Shown here piece by piece: positions 24,013-32,577 of a stretch of DNA of 64,000 bases. The notes below the pieces were generated by a model. The model was not told the origin of the DNA. It ran no database searches and saw nothing but the letters and a program-made list of their open reading frames with translations. A program made the position numbers and the translations under genes. The stretch's first letter is position 1. The number at the start of each line of letters is the position of its first letter. The stretch comes from Microbacterium galbinum (lineage in GTDB: Bacteria; Actinomycetota; Actinomycetes; Actinomycetales; Microbacteriaceae), in NCBI RefSeq assembly GCF_023091225.1, contig NZ_JAHWXM010000001.1:1984001-2048000 (forward strand), written 5' to 3'.

Positions 24013-24023
24013 GGAGTGCCTTC

Positions 24024-24113
24024 ATGAGCCCCGCGCCACTCTCGGCTGCGGCGCTCGTGCGCAAGAACCATCAGATCCCCGCGCCCATGCCTCGGTCCCA
24101 GCACTTCGCGTGA
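24024..24113 (+). CDS. Micro-ORF, 29 aa
   Basis: AAGGAGTGCCTTC is a strong ribosome-binding site 4-7 nt before the ATG. The frame encodes MSPAPLSAAALVRKNHQIPA plus nine residues, then TGA. It directly follows the DGQHR gene. It may be a real leader-like peptide, or the surviving 5' end of a deleted gene; the 200 nt after it hold nothing I recognise. Confidence 0.4.
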   Translation: MSPAPLSAAALVRKNHQIPAPMPRSQHFA

Positions 24114-24315
24114 GTGCGACGCCGGCTCAGAGCTCCGGGCCCGGGGGTCTGGCGTGCCTAATCAGGCTCCCCAGAATATTCGAGCCTAACCTCGGCAACC
24201 GCGACGGCAAATTTTAGGGCTTCTGAAGAGCAGCGCGTAACGGCGCTTGGTCCCCTCGAGCAGCCCGCTAAGCCCGACTAGATCCTTCCGCCACCGGCTC
24301 AATCCTTCTAACGGC

Positions 24316-24426
24316 ATGTCGTCTCACCTCATGCGGAAGGGCGTGCTCGTGCGCGATCTCAAGTTCGAGCAGCACGGGCGCTTCACCCAAGCGGCAATCG
24401 AGAGGGTTCATGAATTTCAGCGGTGA
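24316..24426 (+). CDS. Micro-ORF, 36 aa, overlapping the TRADD-TM gene start
   Basis: Encodes MSSHLMRKGVLVRDLKFEQH and ends ERVHEFQR. Its stop codon overlaps the GTG/ATG start of the next gene, the usual coupling arrangement. The sequence looks like the C-terminal end of a soluble protein whose front has been lost by deletion, but an intact small protein is possible. Confidence 0.35.
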   Translation: MSSHLMRKGVLVRDLKFEQHGRFTQAAIERVHEFQR

Positions 24427-25331
24427 TGTGCCACTCTGTCAAGGTGCAGAACCCCAAGCTTCGCTTCAGCTCTCCGCGCCCACCGCGCCGCCTTCAGCCT
24501 GCGTCCGCGTCTCATCGACAGAGAGCCCCCCGACCGCCCGCTCAAGCTCCCGCATCGGTCGAGCGAATACTCGCAGATGCGGCGTGGAGCGAGTCTCCCG
24601 AGTACAAGTCGATGGCTCGGCGTCACGCGATTCTTGGCACTGTGGCAGTCCTACCGTTTGCCTTCGCGATTGTCGGAGCCATAACTCGGCTTGGAGAGCG
24701 GGCCGAATATGGCCTCACCCCGCTGCTCTACTCCCCGTGGATGCCCGCGCTGATTGCTACGTTCCTGACCGCGTACGTGGCTTTCTTTTGGATTCTCTGG
24801 GACCGTCAGCGGCGCCGCAGATACTTCCGCTTGAAGCAGGACTTTGGAATTGCCGACGAACTGCAGGAAAGGGAACGTAACCTTGCAGACTCGGGCGAAC
24901 CTCTTAGTCTCGCTGCGCTCTGGTCAGTCACACAAGAGCGGATTGAGTACTATCACCGGATTGTCACAACACAGTCGGAAGTTAGCTTCAAGAACGGCGC
25001 CGTCACTAGCTACGTGGGATTCGGCCTTTTACTTGTGCTAGCGATCATTGGGGCACTAACTGCGCGCGACGCCGCAACGTCGATCACGCTCGGGTCTCTC
25101 GGTGCGGTTGGCGCTGCGTTGGCTGGGTACCTTGGGGCTACCTTCATGAAGATTCAGGCTGAGTCTTCAGCTCAGTTACGACAATTCTTCTCGCAACCGG
25201 TCGAGTTCTCGAAGCTACTGGGAGTCGAGAGGCTCATCGAATCCCTCCCGCCGGAAGAACGCGCAGCATCCGTCCAACTCGTTGTCCGAGCGATGATGAG
25301 AGAGAACCAGTCCACCAGCGAGTCAAATTGA
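24423..25331 (+). CDS. Four-TM protein with TRADD-N-associated membrane domain
   Basis: A 302-aa protein with a Pro/Arg-rich N-terminal 45 residues. TM helices are at about 69-88 and 107-126, a charged cytoplasmic loop follows, and a second TM pair is at about 196-214 and 222-241. The stretch LWSVTQERIEYYHRIVTTQS, then SFKNGAVTSYVGFG and GYLGATFMKIQAESSAQLRQ, fits the membrane module described from cyanobacterial TRADD-N-associated proteins (predicted immunity or apoptosis-like effectors). The GTG at 24423 overlaps the upstream micro-ORF; ATG at 24426 is an equal choice. A membrane-damaging effector role is inference. Confidence 0.6.
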   Translation: MMCHSVKVQNPKLRFSSPRPPRRLQPASASHRQRAPRPPAQAPASVERILADAAWSESPEYKSMARRHAILGTVAVLPFAFAIVGAITRLGERAEYGLTPLLYSPWMPALIATFLTAYVAFFWILWDRQRRRRYFRLKQDFGIADELQERERNLADSGEPLSLAALWSVTQERIEYYHRIVTTQSEVSFKNGAVTSYVGFGLLLVLAIIGALTARDAATSITLGSLGAVGAALAGYLGATFMKIQAESSAQLRQFFSQPVEFSKLLGVERLIESLPPEERAASVQLVVRAMMRENQSTSESN

Positions 25332-25510
25332 CTGCCCGCGACGCTAACCCCGATCATCGAAGCATCCGAGCCCGTAGGATCCGATGATCGCAACGGCACC
25401 TGCAGCCAAGAGCACAAAGGCGAAGCGTAACCCCGAGCAGCGTCAACCTTAGATGCGCGGGATGCTTGATCAAGCGTTGCAACTGCCACCGGCCAAGCGG
25501 ATGCCGACCT

Positions 25511-26470
25511 CTAGGCGGGCGAAGGCCGCTCAAGAAGTGACACCAGATGCGCCCCGATCGCGGCGGCGAGGTTTACTGGAACTGCGTTGCCTATCTGGCG
25601 ACCCTGAATCGTCTTAGGCCCGCGAAGAATCCACTCATCCGGGAACGTTTGAATGCGAGCGGCTTCCCTCACGGTGAGCTGTCGCGGGAGAGTGGGATGA
25701 ATCGGCGGATGAAAACCCGCCAAGTGGTTTCCGCTCGGCCCGTACCCACCGCCTGCCCGAATCGTCATGGATGGCTTCGAGACATCGAGTCGCGAACGGC
25801 GGTAGTTCGGGTCGTCCTCCCCGGGAGCGAGCATGCTCCAGCGCGCAGCAACATGCGGCGCGTGCCGATTAGCGACGTGATTGAAGCCGGGGTCATCCGG
25901 CAGATCCGCCAGATCGAGAATCGCTTCACCAACGGTCGGCTGTCGATCCGCCGTTGTAGGCAAAGGCAGGCTCGCTTCGGCATCTCGCACTCCGATAACG
26001 ATGAGACGCCGCCTGCCTTGGGGGACTCCGTAGTTTGCCGCGTTCAGGACACCGTATGCGAACGTGTAGCCCTGGTCCTCGAGGGCATCCATGATTCCAC
26101 TGAGATGATCACCGTTTCGTCGATGGGTGAGCGCACTGACGTTCTCGATCACAACGGCACGCGGTTGAACTTCACTGACGACCCGCATGTACTCGCGCCA
26201 AAGGAAATTACGAGGATCGTTCGGGTCCCCTTTTCCCGCCGTACTGAAGCCTTGGCAGGGCGGTCCGCCGACGACAGCATCCACTCCCCGGTAGGGAGTC
26301 GCGTCGAAGTTACGGATGTCGTCACAGACGACATTCCAGTCCGGTCGGTTGTGCGAGAGCGTCTCACACGAGACGGGATCGTTGTCCACGCACACGACAG
26401 GTTCCCATCCTGCGCGCTCGAAACCTAGATCGAGGCCGCCGCCGCCGCTGAACAGAGAAACGTATCGCAT
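25511..26470 (-). CDS. DNA (cytosine-5) methyltransferase of a type II R-M system
   Basis: A 319-aa enzyme with all core C5 motifs in order: I FSGGGGLDLG (7-16), IV GGPPCQGFS with catalytic Cys72, VI ENV (109-111), VIII QGRRR (151-155), IX RQLTVREAARIQTFP and X GNAVP (294-298). The target-recognition region between VIII and IX is short. It would methylate the site cut by the restriction enzyme encoded 34 nt upstream. TAAGCT stands 6 nt before the ATG, so it may have its own leaderless promoter. Base composition is below the genome norm. Confidence 0.9.
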   Translation of the reverse strand: MRYVSLFSGGGGLDLGFERAGWEPVVCVDNDPVSCETLSHNRPDWNVVCDDIRNFDATPYRGVDAVVGGPPCQGFSTAGKGDPNDPRNFLWREYMRVVSEVQPRAVVIENVSALTHRRNGDHLSGIMDALEDQGYTFAYGVLNAANYGVPQGRRRLIVIGVRDAEASLPLPTTADRQPTVGEAILDLADLPDDPGFNHVANRHAPHVAARWSMLAPGEDDPNYRRSRLDVSKPSMTIRAGGGYGPSGNHLAGFHPPIHPTLPRQLTVREAARIQTFPDEWILRGPKTIQGRQIGNAVPVNLAAAIGAHLVSLLERPSPA

Positions 26471-26504
26471 GAACCGAGCTTAGAACAAACATCCGACAAG
26501 CAGG

Positions 26505-27434
26505 TCACTGAAACGCCGCCTCGATGGAGTCTGCGTAGACGCCCATGGGAGGAAGATTGGTGGGGCTGTTGAGCGCAAGGGAGACCTGCGCGATGGTTGT
26601 CGTCAACGAACCAGTCGCCACGAGGGCTGCTGGAGCCCCATCGACCGCGTTGGCCCAATCTGGGTCATACGACAAGAACGTGATCGAACCCGCGGACTGC
26701 GGGTAGTCAGGCAGCGGCTGCCCGGTTCCGATCAAGCGATCCATGATCTTGTTGTACACGCCCCTTGGCGTGACGAAGTAAAGTCCGCCTCTGCACTTCG
26801 GTTCACGTTGAAGAAGATTTCCCTTATAAATGAGTTGGGACAATATCCGCTTGTTGACGTTCTCCCAGTTGAATCCCGCAGCCTTGCTCTCCACCTTTCT
26901 CCTGCCATCGCGGAGAGCATCAAGCGAGTCGTGATAGTTTCCGGTTGTATCAATCGTCTGGACTTCGATCGCAACGAATTCCTCGAGCCCACTGGGCGAA
27001 ACTACTGCCAGAATCCAATCTACGAAGTATGAGCCGGCGCCCTTACGTTGCGGCAGGTGAACCTCTCCGCCCCACTTCTTACCGAACACACCTACTACAC
27101 GAGATCCGGTCGCAAGCGCCCGTGCCTGAGCTTCTCGCCCATTGACAAGACTGAGTCCATCCCCGAACGCGCGAACTGCAACATCCCGAAGAATTCGGTA
27201 GTCGTCACCATACATCCTGTTAGGACAACAAACGACGGGGTCCATCGTGGTCTGCTTCAATGCGCAAACCCCAGATGGCGTTCCATCCTTCGGAACCTTC
27301 TCACAAGTCTTCCGAATGAAAGGGCAGTACATCCGTTCAGCGTCAATGGCCGCCGTCATGCTGCCGTCGTCCGGTCGGTAGCCGAACCAATCCACCACTG
27401 TCACTCCCATGGAACCATGGTGGCATCTTTTCAT
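26505..27434 (-). CDS. NotI-like type II restriction endonuclease
   Basis: A 309-aa protein. Cys residues at about 37, 44, 57 and 69/70 (MYCPFIRKTCEK, SGVCALK, VVCCPNR) match the iron-binding Cys4 site known from NotI. The catalytic motif is the variant form seen in NotI: Asp139 in YFVDWILAV and Glu157-x-Gln159 in FVAIEVQTIDTTGNY. The enzyme would make double-strand cuts at a CG-rich palindrome related to NotI or EagI sites; the exact target is unknown. ATG at 27410 is an alternative start. It is transcribed ahead of its methyltransferase. Confidence 0.8.
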   Translation of the reverse strand: MKRCHHGSMGVTVVDWFGYRPDDGSMTAAIDAERMYCPFIRKTCEKVPKDGTPSGVCALKQTTMDPVVCCPNRMYGDDYRILRDVAVRAFGDGLSLVNGREAQARALATGSRVVGVFGKKWGGEVHLPQRKGAGSYFVDWILAVVSPSGLEEFVAIEVQTIDTTGNYHDSLDALRDGRRKVESKAAGFNWENVNKRILSQLIYKGNLLQREPKCRGGLYFVTPRGVYNKIMDRLIGTGQPLPDYPQSAGSITFLSYDPDWANAVDGAPAALVATGSLTTTIAQVSLALNSPTNLPPMGVYADSIEAAFQ

Positions 27435-27602
27435 CCCGACGGCGAAGTGTGCTCGCCAGCTTGCCGCTGCCTTTCGCTCAAGAGTCGTTGAGAGCGCCTA
27501 CGGCCAAGTCACAAACTGGACCTTCTTAACCATTGCTCCTCGCGTCCGGCACTCGCTTCCCAGGTCGTCGACGGCAACGTCGGACTCCGAACACAGTTCT
27601 CT

Positions 27603-27633
27603 CCCTGGCCGCAAATCCACATGACCGGGAGAG
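27603..27633. terminator. Possible terminator hairpin
   Basis: CTCCC near 27601 pairs with GGGAG near 27628 around an 18-22-nt loop, downstream of the stop codon of the minus-strand surface protein gene. The stem is short, so this is only suggestive. The rest of 27435-27644 shows no gene. Confidence 0.3.
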
Positions 27634-27644
27634 CCGCACTTCAC

Positions 27645-30473
27645 TCAGGTGCTCACGCCATACTCCACCCCGCGCGTCTCGCGCCGCCGCAGCAACAGCG
27701 TCAGCCCACCAGCCGCAACGCCCGCCCCGAGCGCAATCCACAGCAGCATCCACGACCCGTCGATCCCGGTCGTCGCGAGCGAGCCATCCTCAGACCCCGC
27801 ACCACCCCCGGCATCCGCCCCACCACCGGCCGAACCGCCATCAGACCCAGACCCACCATCCGAACCACCGGCAGGATCCACGACCGTCACCGAGTCCCAC
27901 CCGATGACCGCCCCGTCCGCGGCGTACAGCGCGAAGCGGTGCTCACCGAACGGCACCGTCTCCGGCACGGTCAACGAGACCGCGCCATCCGTCACGACCC
28001 CCGACCCCGCCGACACCGGCGAAGAGAACAGGTACCCGTAAACAGTCGCCCCCTCGAACCCCGAAGGCAGCGAAACCGACACCGTAGCCCCCGGCGCGAA
28101 GCGCGACGGGTCGACCGAGATCACGCCTTCCAGCGCGTCGGTAAGGTCGGACTCCACCGGCGCCCACGGCGACGCACCCTCACCGATCAGCACGGAGACA
28201 GACACTGCCGCAGCACTCCGCGTCCCGATCGACGGAACGAACGACACCGCGTGCGCGCCAGACCCCGAGATGGGTGACGACAGCGCAACCGTCCAAGACC
28301 CGTCAGCCGCAACGACCGAAGACCCGAGCGACACCCCGTCGACCACCACACTCACCGAAGACCCGGCAAACCCGCGCCCGGAGAACGACGACACCACAGC
28401 ATCCGACGGCAGCACCGCATCGAAGTCACCGGAAACCGAAAAAACAGACCCAAGATCAGCCCGCTGATACAGGAACTCACGCGAAGACAGAGCGTGATCC
28501 ACCACGCGCACCTCGCCGATACACCCGTGCCAGCCGTGCTCGACCTCGGTGTTCCAGGTCGAGGCGCCGATGATCCACGGCATGAAGTCCGCGGCCATCA
28601 TGCCGCCGACATTCGACGCGTTGCGCAGCACCGGCACGCCGTCGACGTACATGATGGCGGTGTCCGCGCGAGGGTCGTTCACGATCGCGACGTGGTGCCA
28701 CGACCCCTGCATGATCTCGCCCGACCACAGCGTGTACGAGTTACGAGTGTCAGTGTCGCCCGCCGAGAACTGGTACTCGCGCAGGCTCGAGATGCCGAGC
28801 CATGCGGCGCCGGCTCCCGGGTCGGACGAGTCGTCGATCCCGATCCACTGGCGTGCGCCTCCACGCGTCAGCGCGGCGCTCCACCGGTTCGCGGCCTCGG
28901 TCCATTCCTCGTCGAGCTGCAGGAACGCCTCGACCGTGTACCCCGACGACGACGAGAGATCGGCGAACGTCGCCGGCGCCCCGTACTCGGTCGAGATGTA
29001 CGACATGTTGTCGGGACCACTCGCGTTGCGGTGCACGTCGGCGAAGCACACGGCCCCGCGGTCCGACGAGTAGAACGGCACGTTGGAGTGGGATACCTGC
29101 ACGTCTTCGAGCTTCTCGGGAGCATCCGTGTTCTCGATCGCGCTGCGATACATCGGGCTCTCGCCGGCCACATCCGGGATCTCAGTGGACGAATCCACGA
29201 CACCCTCCGCCACCGAACCGAACCGCCAGTGCGCCACCGTGCCGTCGACGGCGACGTAGTCGTCCGCCCGCCCCGCAGCGGCCCACTGCTCGCCGACGCC
29301 GGTGCCGTCCCAGCCCTCCAGGACGATCTCCTTGGCCCGTTCCGACAGGTCGCCCTTCGTCTCCGAACCGGGCGTCACCGAGTATCCGAACCGCGCCTCG
29401 AAGTCCAAAGGAAGGGAGAACGACTGCCACTTCCCGTCCAGCACGGGAGTGTCGTTCGCGGTCAGCGACTCCTTGTCCTTCACCGTCACCCACGGCGACA
29501 CCGACTCGACGTCGATGCGGTCGTTCGTGAGGTCGAACTCGAACAGCGTCATGTATCCATTGCCGCCGTCGGCCGCCATCTGGTAGTCCGTGAGCACCTG
29601 ATACACCGGGTGACCGAAGTCGTTCGTGCGCTCGCGCATCGTGGTGCCGTGAAAGTGCCCGTTGACCGTCATGATGATCTCGTCGTTCGAGCGGATCAGC
29701 TGGTTCCACAGCTCCTCGCCCCACCACCAGTCCGCGGGCGACGTCTGGTCGAGCGCGATGTTGATCACCGCGTGCGACGACAGGATCACCGGAATGCCCG
29801 GGTTCGCGTCGATCACGCGCTGCGCCCACGCGAACGTGTCGGCCGAGGCGTTCCACGCGAGCGCGAGCGACATCCACTCGTGCTCCTCGGCCTCGAAGAT
29901 GTACGCGGTCGAGAGCCCGTTCTGGAAGCTGTCGACGAACGTCTCACCGCCCTGCGCGGCCATGCGACCCGCGTCGAACCGCTGCAGGTACTGCCACGAG
30001 TTCGCCTCCGACGACCGCGCGTTCATGTCGGCGACGTCGTGGTTGCCGGGAACGACCGAGTACGGCACGCCCCCGTCGGTGAGCTTCTGCATGGCCTTCG
30101 CCGCGGCATCCCACTCGCCCGTCACCCACTGCTGGTCGACGACGTCGCCGACGTGCACGACGAACGGCACGTTGAGGTCGTCCTGGTGCTCGACGATCCA
30201 GTCGGTCTGCACCTCGAACGGGTTCGTGTCGTACTTCGGGTAGAACTGCGAGGCGCTGTACCGCGAATAGAACTGCGTGTCGGGCAGCACCGGCAGCACG
30301 AAACTCGAGCGCATCTCATCGGCGATGACAGCGGATGCCTGCGCCAGCGCATCCCCGATCGAATCGGTCGAATCGGCCGCAGCCGCCGGAACGACGGGCG
30401 CGGCGAGAAGGCCGGCGGCGACGACCGCGGCGGACAGGGCGCGCCACGGGCGGCGCGAAGTGGGGGAGGTCAT
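27645..30473 (-). CDS. Secreted metallophosphoesterase with LamG domain and LATTG sorting signal
   Basis: A 942-aa cell-surface protein. The signal peptide (residues 1-36) ends in APVVPAAAAD. The calcineurin-like phosphoesterase core has VLPDTQFYS, HVGDVVDQQ, VPGNHDVAD and NGHFHGT, giving the metal-binding Asp, Asn and His residues. A LamG/concanavalin-like jelly-roll (GYTVEAFLQLDEEW) and an Ig-like repeat region follow. A Gly/Ser/Asp linker leads to LATTG, a hydrophobic helix and RRRE, a class-E sortase signal. GAGGAAGACC before the ATG fixes the start. It is 38 nt downstream of the next exported protein, so they form one operon. Confidence 0.88.
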   Translation of the reverse strand: MTSPTSRRPWRALSAAVVAAGLLAAPVVPAAAADSTDSIGDALAQASAVIADEMRSSFVLPVLPDTQFYSRYSASQFYPKYDTNPFEVQTDWIVEHQDDLNVPFVVHVGDVVDQQWVTGEWDAAAKAMQKLTDGGVPYSVVPGNHDVADMNARSSEANSWQYLQRFDAGRMAAQGGETFVDSFQNGLSTAYIFEAEEHEWMSLALAWNASADTFAWAQRVIDANPGIPVILSSHAVINIALDQTSPADWWWGEELWNQLIRSNDEIIMTVNGHFHGTTMRERTNDFGHPVYQVLTDYQMAADGGNGYMTLFEFDLTNDRIDVESVSPWVTVKDKESLTANDTPVLDGKWQSFSLPLDFEARFGYSVTPGSETKGDLSERAKEIVLEGWDGTGVGEQWAAAGRADDYVAVDGTVAHWRFGSVAEGVVDSSTEIPDVAGESPMYRSAIENTDAPEKLEDVQVSHSNVPFYSSDRGAVCFADVHRNASGPDNMSYISTEYGAPATFADLSSSSGYTVEAFLQLDEEWTEAANRWSAALTRGGARQWIGIDDSSDPGAGAAWLGISSLREYQFSAGDTDTRNSYTLWSGEIMQGSWHHVAIVNDPRADTAIMYVDGVPVLRNASNVGGMMAADFMPWIIGASTWNTEVEHGWHGCIGEVRVVDHALSSREFLYQRADLGSVFSVSGDFDAVLPSDAVVSSFSGRGFAGSSVSVVVDGVSLGSSVVAADGSWTVALSSPISGSGAHAVSFVPSIGTRSAAAVSVSVLIGEGASPWAPVESDLTDALEGVISVDPSRFAPGATVSVSLPSGFEGATVYGYLFSSPVSAGSGVVTDGAVSLTVPETVPFGEHRFALYAADGAVIGWDSVTVVDPAGGSDGGSGSDGGSAGGGADAGGGAGSEDGSLATTGIDGSWMLLWIALGAGVAAGGLTLLLRRRETRGVEYGVST

Positions 30474-30511
30474 GGTCTTCCTCAGGGAGAAGGGAAAGAA
30501 GGGAGAGGGGG

Positions 30512-32062
30512 TCAGCCGACGAGCGCGGGGCCGTAGGCCTCGATCTCGGACAGGCTCATCCAGTTGCTGCTCGCCTTGTTCGTGATGATCACGCGCAGGC
30601 CGGTGACGAGCACGGGGGTGCTCTCGAACTCGAGGCTCAGGTCGGGCGCCTGGTTCACGTACGGCCAGGCGACGGCATCCGTGGGCATGTCGATCCAGCC
30701 GCCGATGAGATCGCGGTACTGCACCGTCACCCCGCCGACGTTCTTCAGGCCGTTGAGGTCGAAGACTCCGGCGCCCGTGAGCTGGCGAGGCTGGTCGAAG
30801 TAGAAGCTCACCGTGTTCGGGTTGACGCGGTTCGCGGCCCCGCCGCTGCGCCAGTCGTCGAAGCCGGTGACCGTGCGGTTGCCGTCGGTCAGGCGGAAGT
30901 TCGTGCCGTTCATGTGCGTGTAGTCGTAGTGGATGCCAGCGCCGCGCAGGATGTTCACGCTCTCGGCGGGCGCGATCGTGATGACGAGGCGGGCGTCGAA
31001 GCCGGTGGCCGCGGTGGCGGGGACCTCGATGGTGCCGGCGGATGCCGTCGCATCGGCGGCGACGGACGCCCAGTCCCACGTGACCTTCGCGCGCACCGTG
31101 GTCGTCGAGCCCGAGACCGTGCGCTCGACGTGGGTCGGCGCGTGCATCTGCAGCTCCTTGAGCGTCTGGCCCACGTAGCCCGACATCGTCGCGTCGGCCG
31201 CGCCGCCCAGCGAGCCGACGAGGTATTCCGCCGTCACCGGGACGGTCTCGCCGAAGTATCCGGTGCCGGTGCCCTCGACGGTCACCGTGCCGTCGGTGTT
31301 CCACACGTCGGATGCCGGCGCGTTCCACGCGATGTTCGCGAGCGGAGCAGTGAGGCCCCACGAGTACTTTCCGGTCAGCGCCGTCGGGAACGCGGGCGTC
31401 GTGCCCGTGTCGACGCGCTGCTGGTGGGTCTCGACGGTGGCGGTGAGCGGATGCATCCGCCATTTCTGCACGTTCGCGCCGCCGGCGTCGTAGGTCTGCA
31501 CCTCGCTGCCCGCCGCCGTCGCCCAGTTGTACATGTCGAGGCCGGCGATCGCGCCGTTGCCGTACGCCTGGACGTTGCGCAGGTAGCTGTATCCGTTGCC
31601 CGCGTCGCTCGCGGTCCACTGTGCGAGGGGGTTCGCCGCGGCATCGTCGAGCGTCACGCCGGGGAGCGTGAGGTAGCGGAAGTTCGGGTCGTCGTTCGCG
31701 CGGCGGGCGAGCACCTGGCCGTCGTCGTTCGCGAGCACGAAGGTGTTGCTCGCGCCCTCGACCGGATAGGCGAGCACGGCCTGGGCGCTGAGCTCGGCGG
31801 GGGTCTTGGCGAACGGGAACACCGCCGCGGCGGCACGCGTGCTGTCGGGCACGGTGGTCTGCGCGTTCGGGTTGCCGATCTCGATCACCTTGCCGGGCGC
31901 ACTGAGGCTCTCGATCAGGAACGGGGTCGGCTCACCGAGCAGCACGGGATCGGGATCGGCCTCGGCGACCGCGATCGAGGGCAGCAGCGCGAGGGAGGTG
32001 AGGGCGGCCACGCTCAGGGTCGCGAGGGCACGCCGACGGGCACGACGAGAGAGGGTTCTCAT
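30512..32062 (-). CDS. Secreted ricin-like/Ig-like/discoidin-like domain protein
   Basis: A 516-aa exported protein with a clear Sec signal peptide (twin-Arg-rich start, ALTSLALLPSIAVAEA). Residues about 40-210 resemble a ricin-type beta-trefoil (NGYSYLRNVQAYGNGAIAGL, NVQKWRMHPL). A bacterial Ig-like domain follows (VWNTDGTVTVEGTGTGYFGE), and the C-terminus has the F5/8 type C (discoidin) pattern DGNRTVTGFDDWRSG and SLEFESTPVLVTGLRV. There is no sorting signal or catalytic motif, so carbohydrate binding is likely. First gene of the operon with the phosphoesterase. Confidence 0.8.
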   Translation of the reverse strand: MRTLSRRARRRALATLSVAALTSLALLPSIAVAEADPDPVLLGEPTPFLIESLSAPGKVIEIGNPNAQTTVPDSTRAAAAVFPFAKTPAELSAQAVLAYPVEGASNTFVLANDDGQVLARRANDDPNFRYLTLPGVTLDDAAANPLAQWTASDAGNGYSYLRNVQAYGNGAIAGLDMYNWATAAGSEVQTYDAGGANVQKWRMHPLTATVETHQQRVDTGTTPAFPTALTGKYSWGLTAPLANIAWNAPASDVWNTDGTVTVEGTGTGYFGETVPVTAEYLVGSLGGAADATMSGYVGQTLKELQMHAPTHVERTVSGSTTTVRAKVTWDWASVAADATASAGTIEVPATAATGFDARLVITIAPAESVNILRGAGIHYDYTHMNGTNFRLTDGNRTVTGFDDWRSGGAANRVNPNTVSFYFDQPRQLTGAGVFDLNGLKNVGGVTVQYRDLIGGWIDMPTDAVAWPYVNQAPDLSLEFESTPVLVTGLRVIITNKASSNWMSLSEIEAYGPALVG

Positions 32063-32190
32063 GCGGGGGGTCCTTTCGGAGCGCGCACGAGCAGGGTCTC
32101 GCCGCGCCGACTCCGAACCTAGGGATCGCGGATGCCGGCAGGCGGCGCGGGAGTGAACGAAAAGTTAATGGGGTGAGGCGTTTGGGTGGC

Positions 32191-32300
32191 CTTCGACAGG
32201 CTCAGGGACCCGGTCCCCCGCTACTGGGTTCCTTCGTTACTTGGTTCCCTCGTTACTGGGTTCCCTCGTTACTGGGTTGCTGAGCCTGTCGAAGCATCCC
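32191..32300. repeat. Family-B hairpin with tandem 16-nt expansion in the loop
   Basis: CCTTCGACAGGCTCAGGGAC at the left pairs with the complementary CTGAGCCTGTCGAAG at the right. Between them ACTGGGTTCC(C/T)TCGTT is repeated in tandem three times (from 32223), followed by a partial fourth unit. The right arm forms the last codons and stop of the HxlR gene. Confidence 0.8.
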
Positions 32301-32577
32301 TCCCCGCACGACCCCACGCGCCCAACGCATCGATCGCCTCCCCCAGCGCCTCCCCGCGCTCGGTCAGCACGTAGGCGCGGGTGTTGTGCGTCAGCGGCAA
32401 TCGCCTCAGCACGCCGGCTTCTTCCAACTCGCGCAACCGGGTCGCGAGCATGTTCGTCGGCGCCCCGAGCTCGCGCTGCAGATCACCGTAGCGTTGCGGG
32501 CCGGCGAGCAGCTGCTCCACGATGAGCAGCGCCCAGCGCGCACCGACGATGTCGAGGGCGGCGGAGAGGTCGCTCAC
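32269..32577 (-). CDS. HxlR-family regulator, 102 aa, with repeat-derived C-terminus
   Basis: A winged-helix HxlR domain: IVGARWALLIVEQLLAGPQR, YGDLQRELGAPTNMLATRL and LEEAGVLRRLPL. The usual leading Cys-Pro of HxlR is replaced (starts MSDLSAALDI). The GTG start overlaps the stop of the VOC gene (GTGA), so both are translated together. The last 11 residues, GRDASTGSATQ, and the TAA stop are encoded by the family-B repeat. It probably represses its own operon through the palindrome at 32987-33003. Confidence 0.85.
   Translation of the reverse strand: MSDLSAALDIVGARWALLIVEQLLAGPQRYGDLQRELGAPTNMLATRLRELEEAGVLRRLPLTHNTRAYVLTERGEALGEAIDALGAWGRAGRDASTGSATQ

Noticed and set aside
16796..27434. Prophage or integrative element
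   Set aside because: No integrase, structural phage gene, relaxase or flanking direct repeat was recognised.
30474..31619. Upstream extension of the phosphoesterase frame to 31619
   Set aside because: It would overlap the lectin-like gene, and the real signal peptide and ribosome-binding site are at 30473.
32223..32278. CRISPR array
   Set aside because: The 16-nt units are directly adjacent with no spacers, and no cas gene is near.
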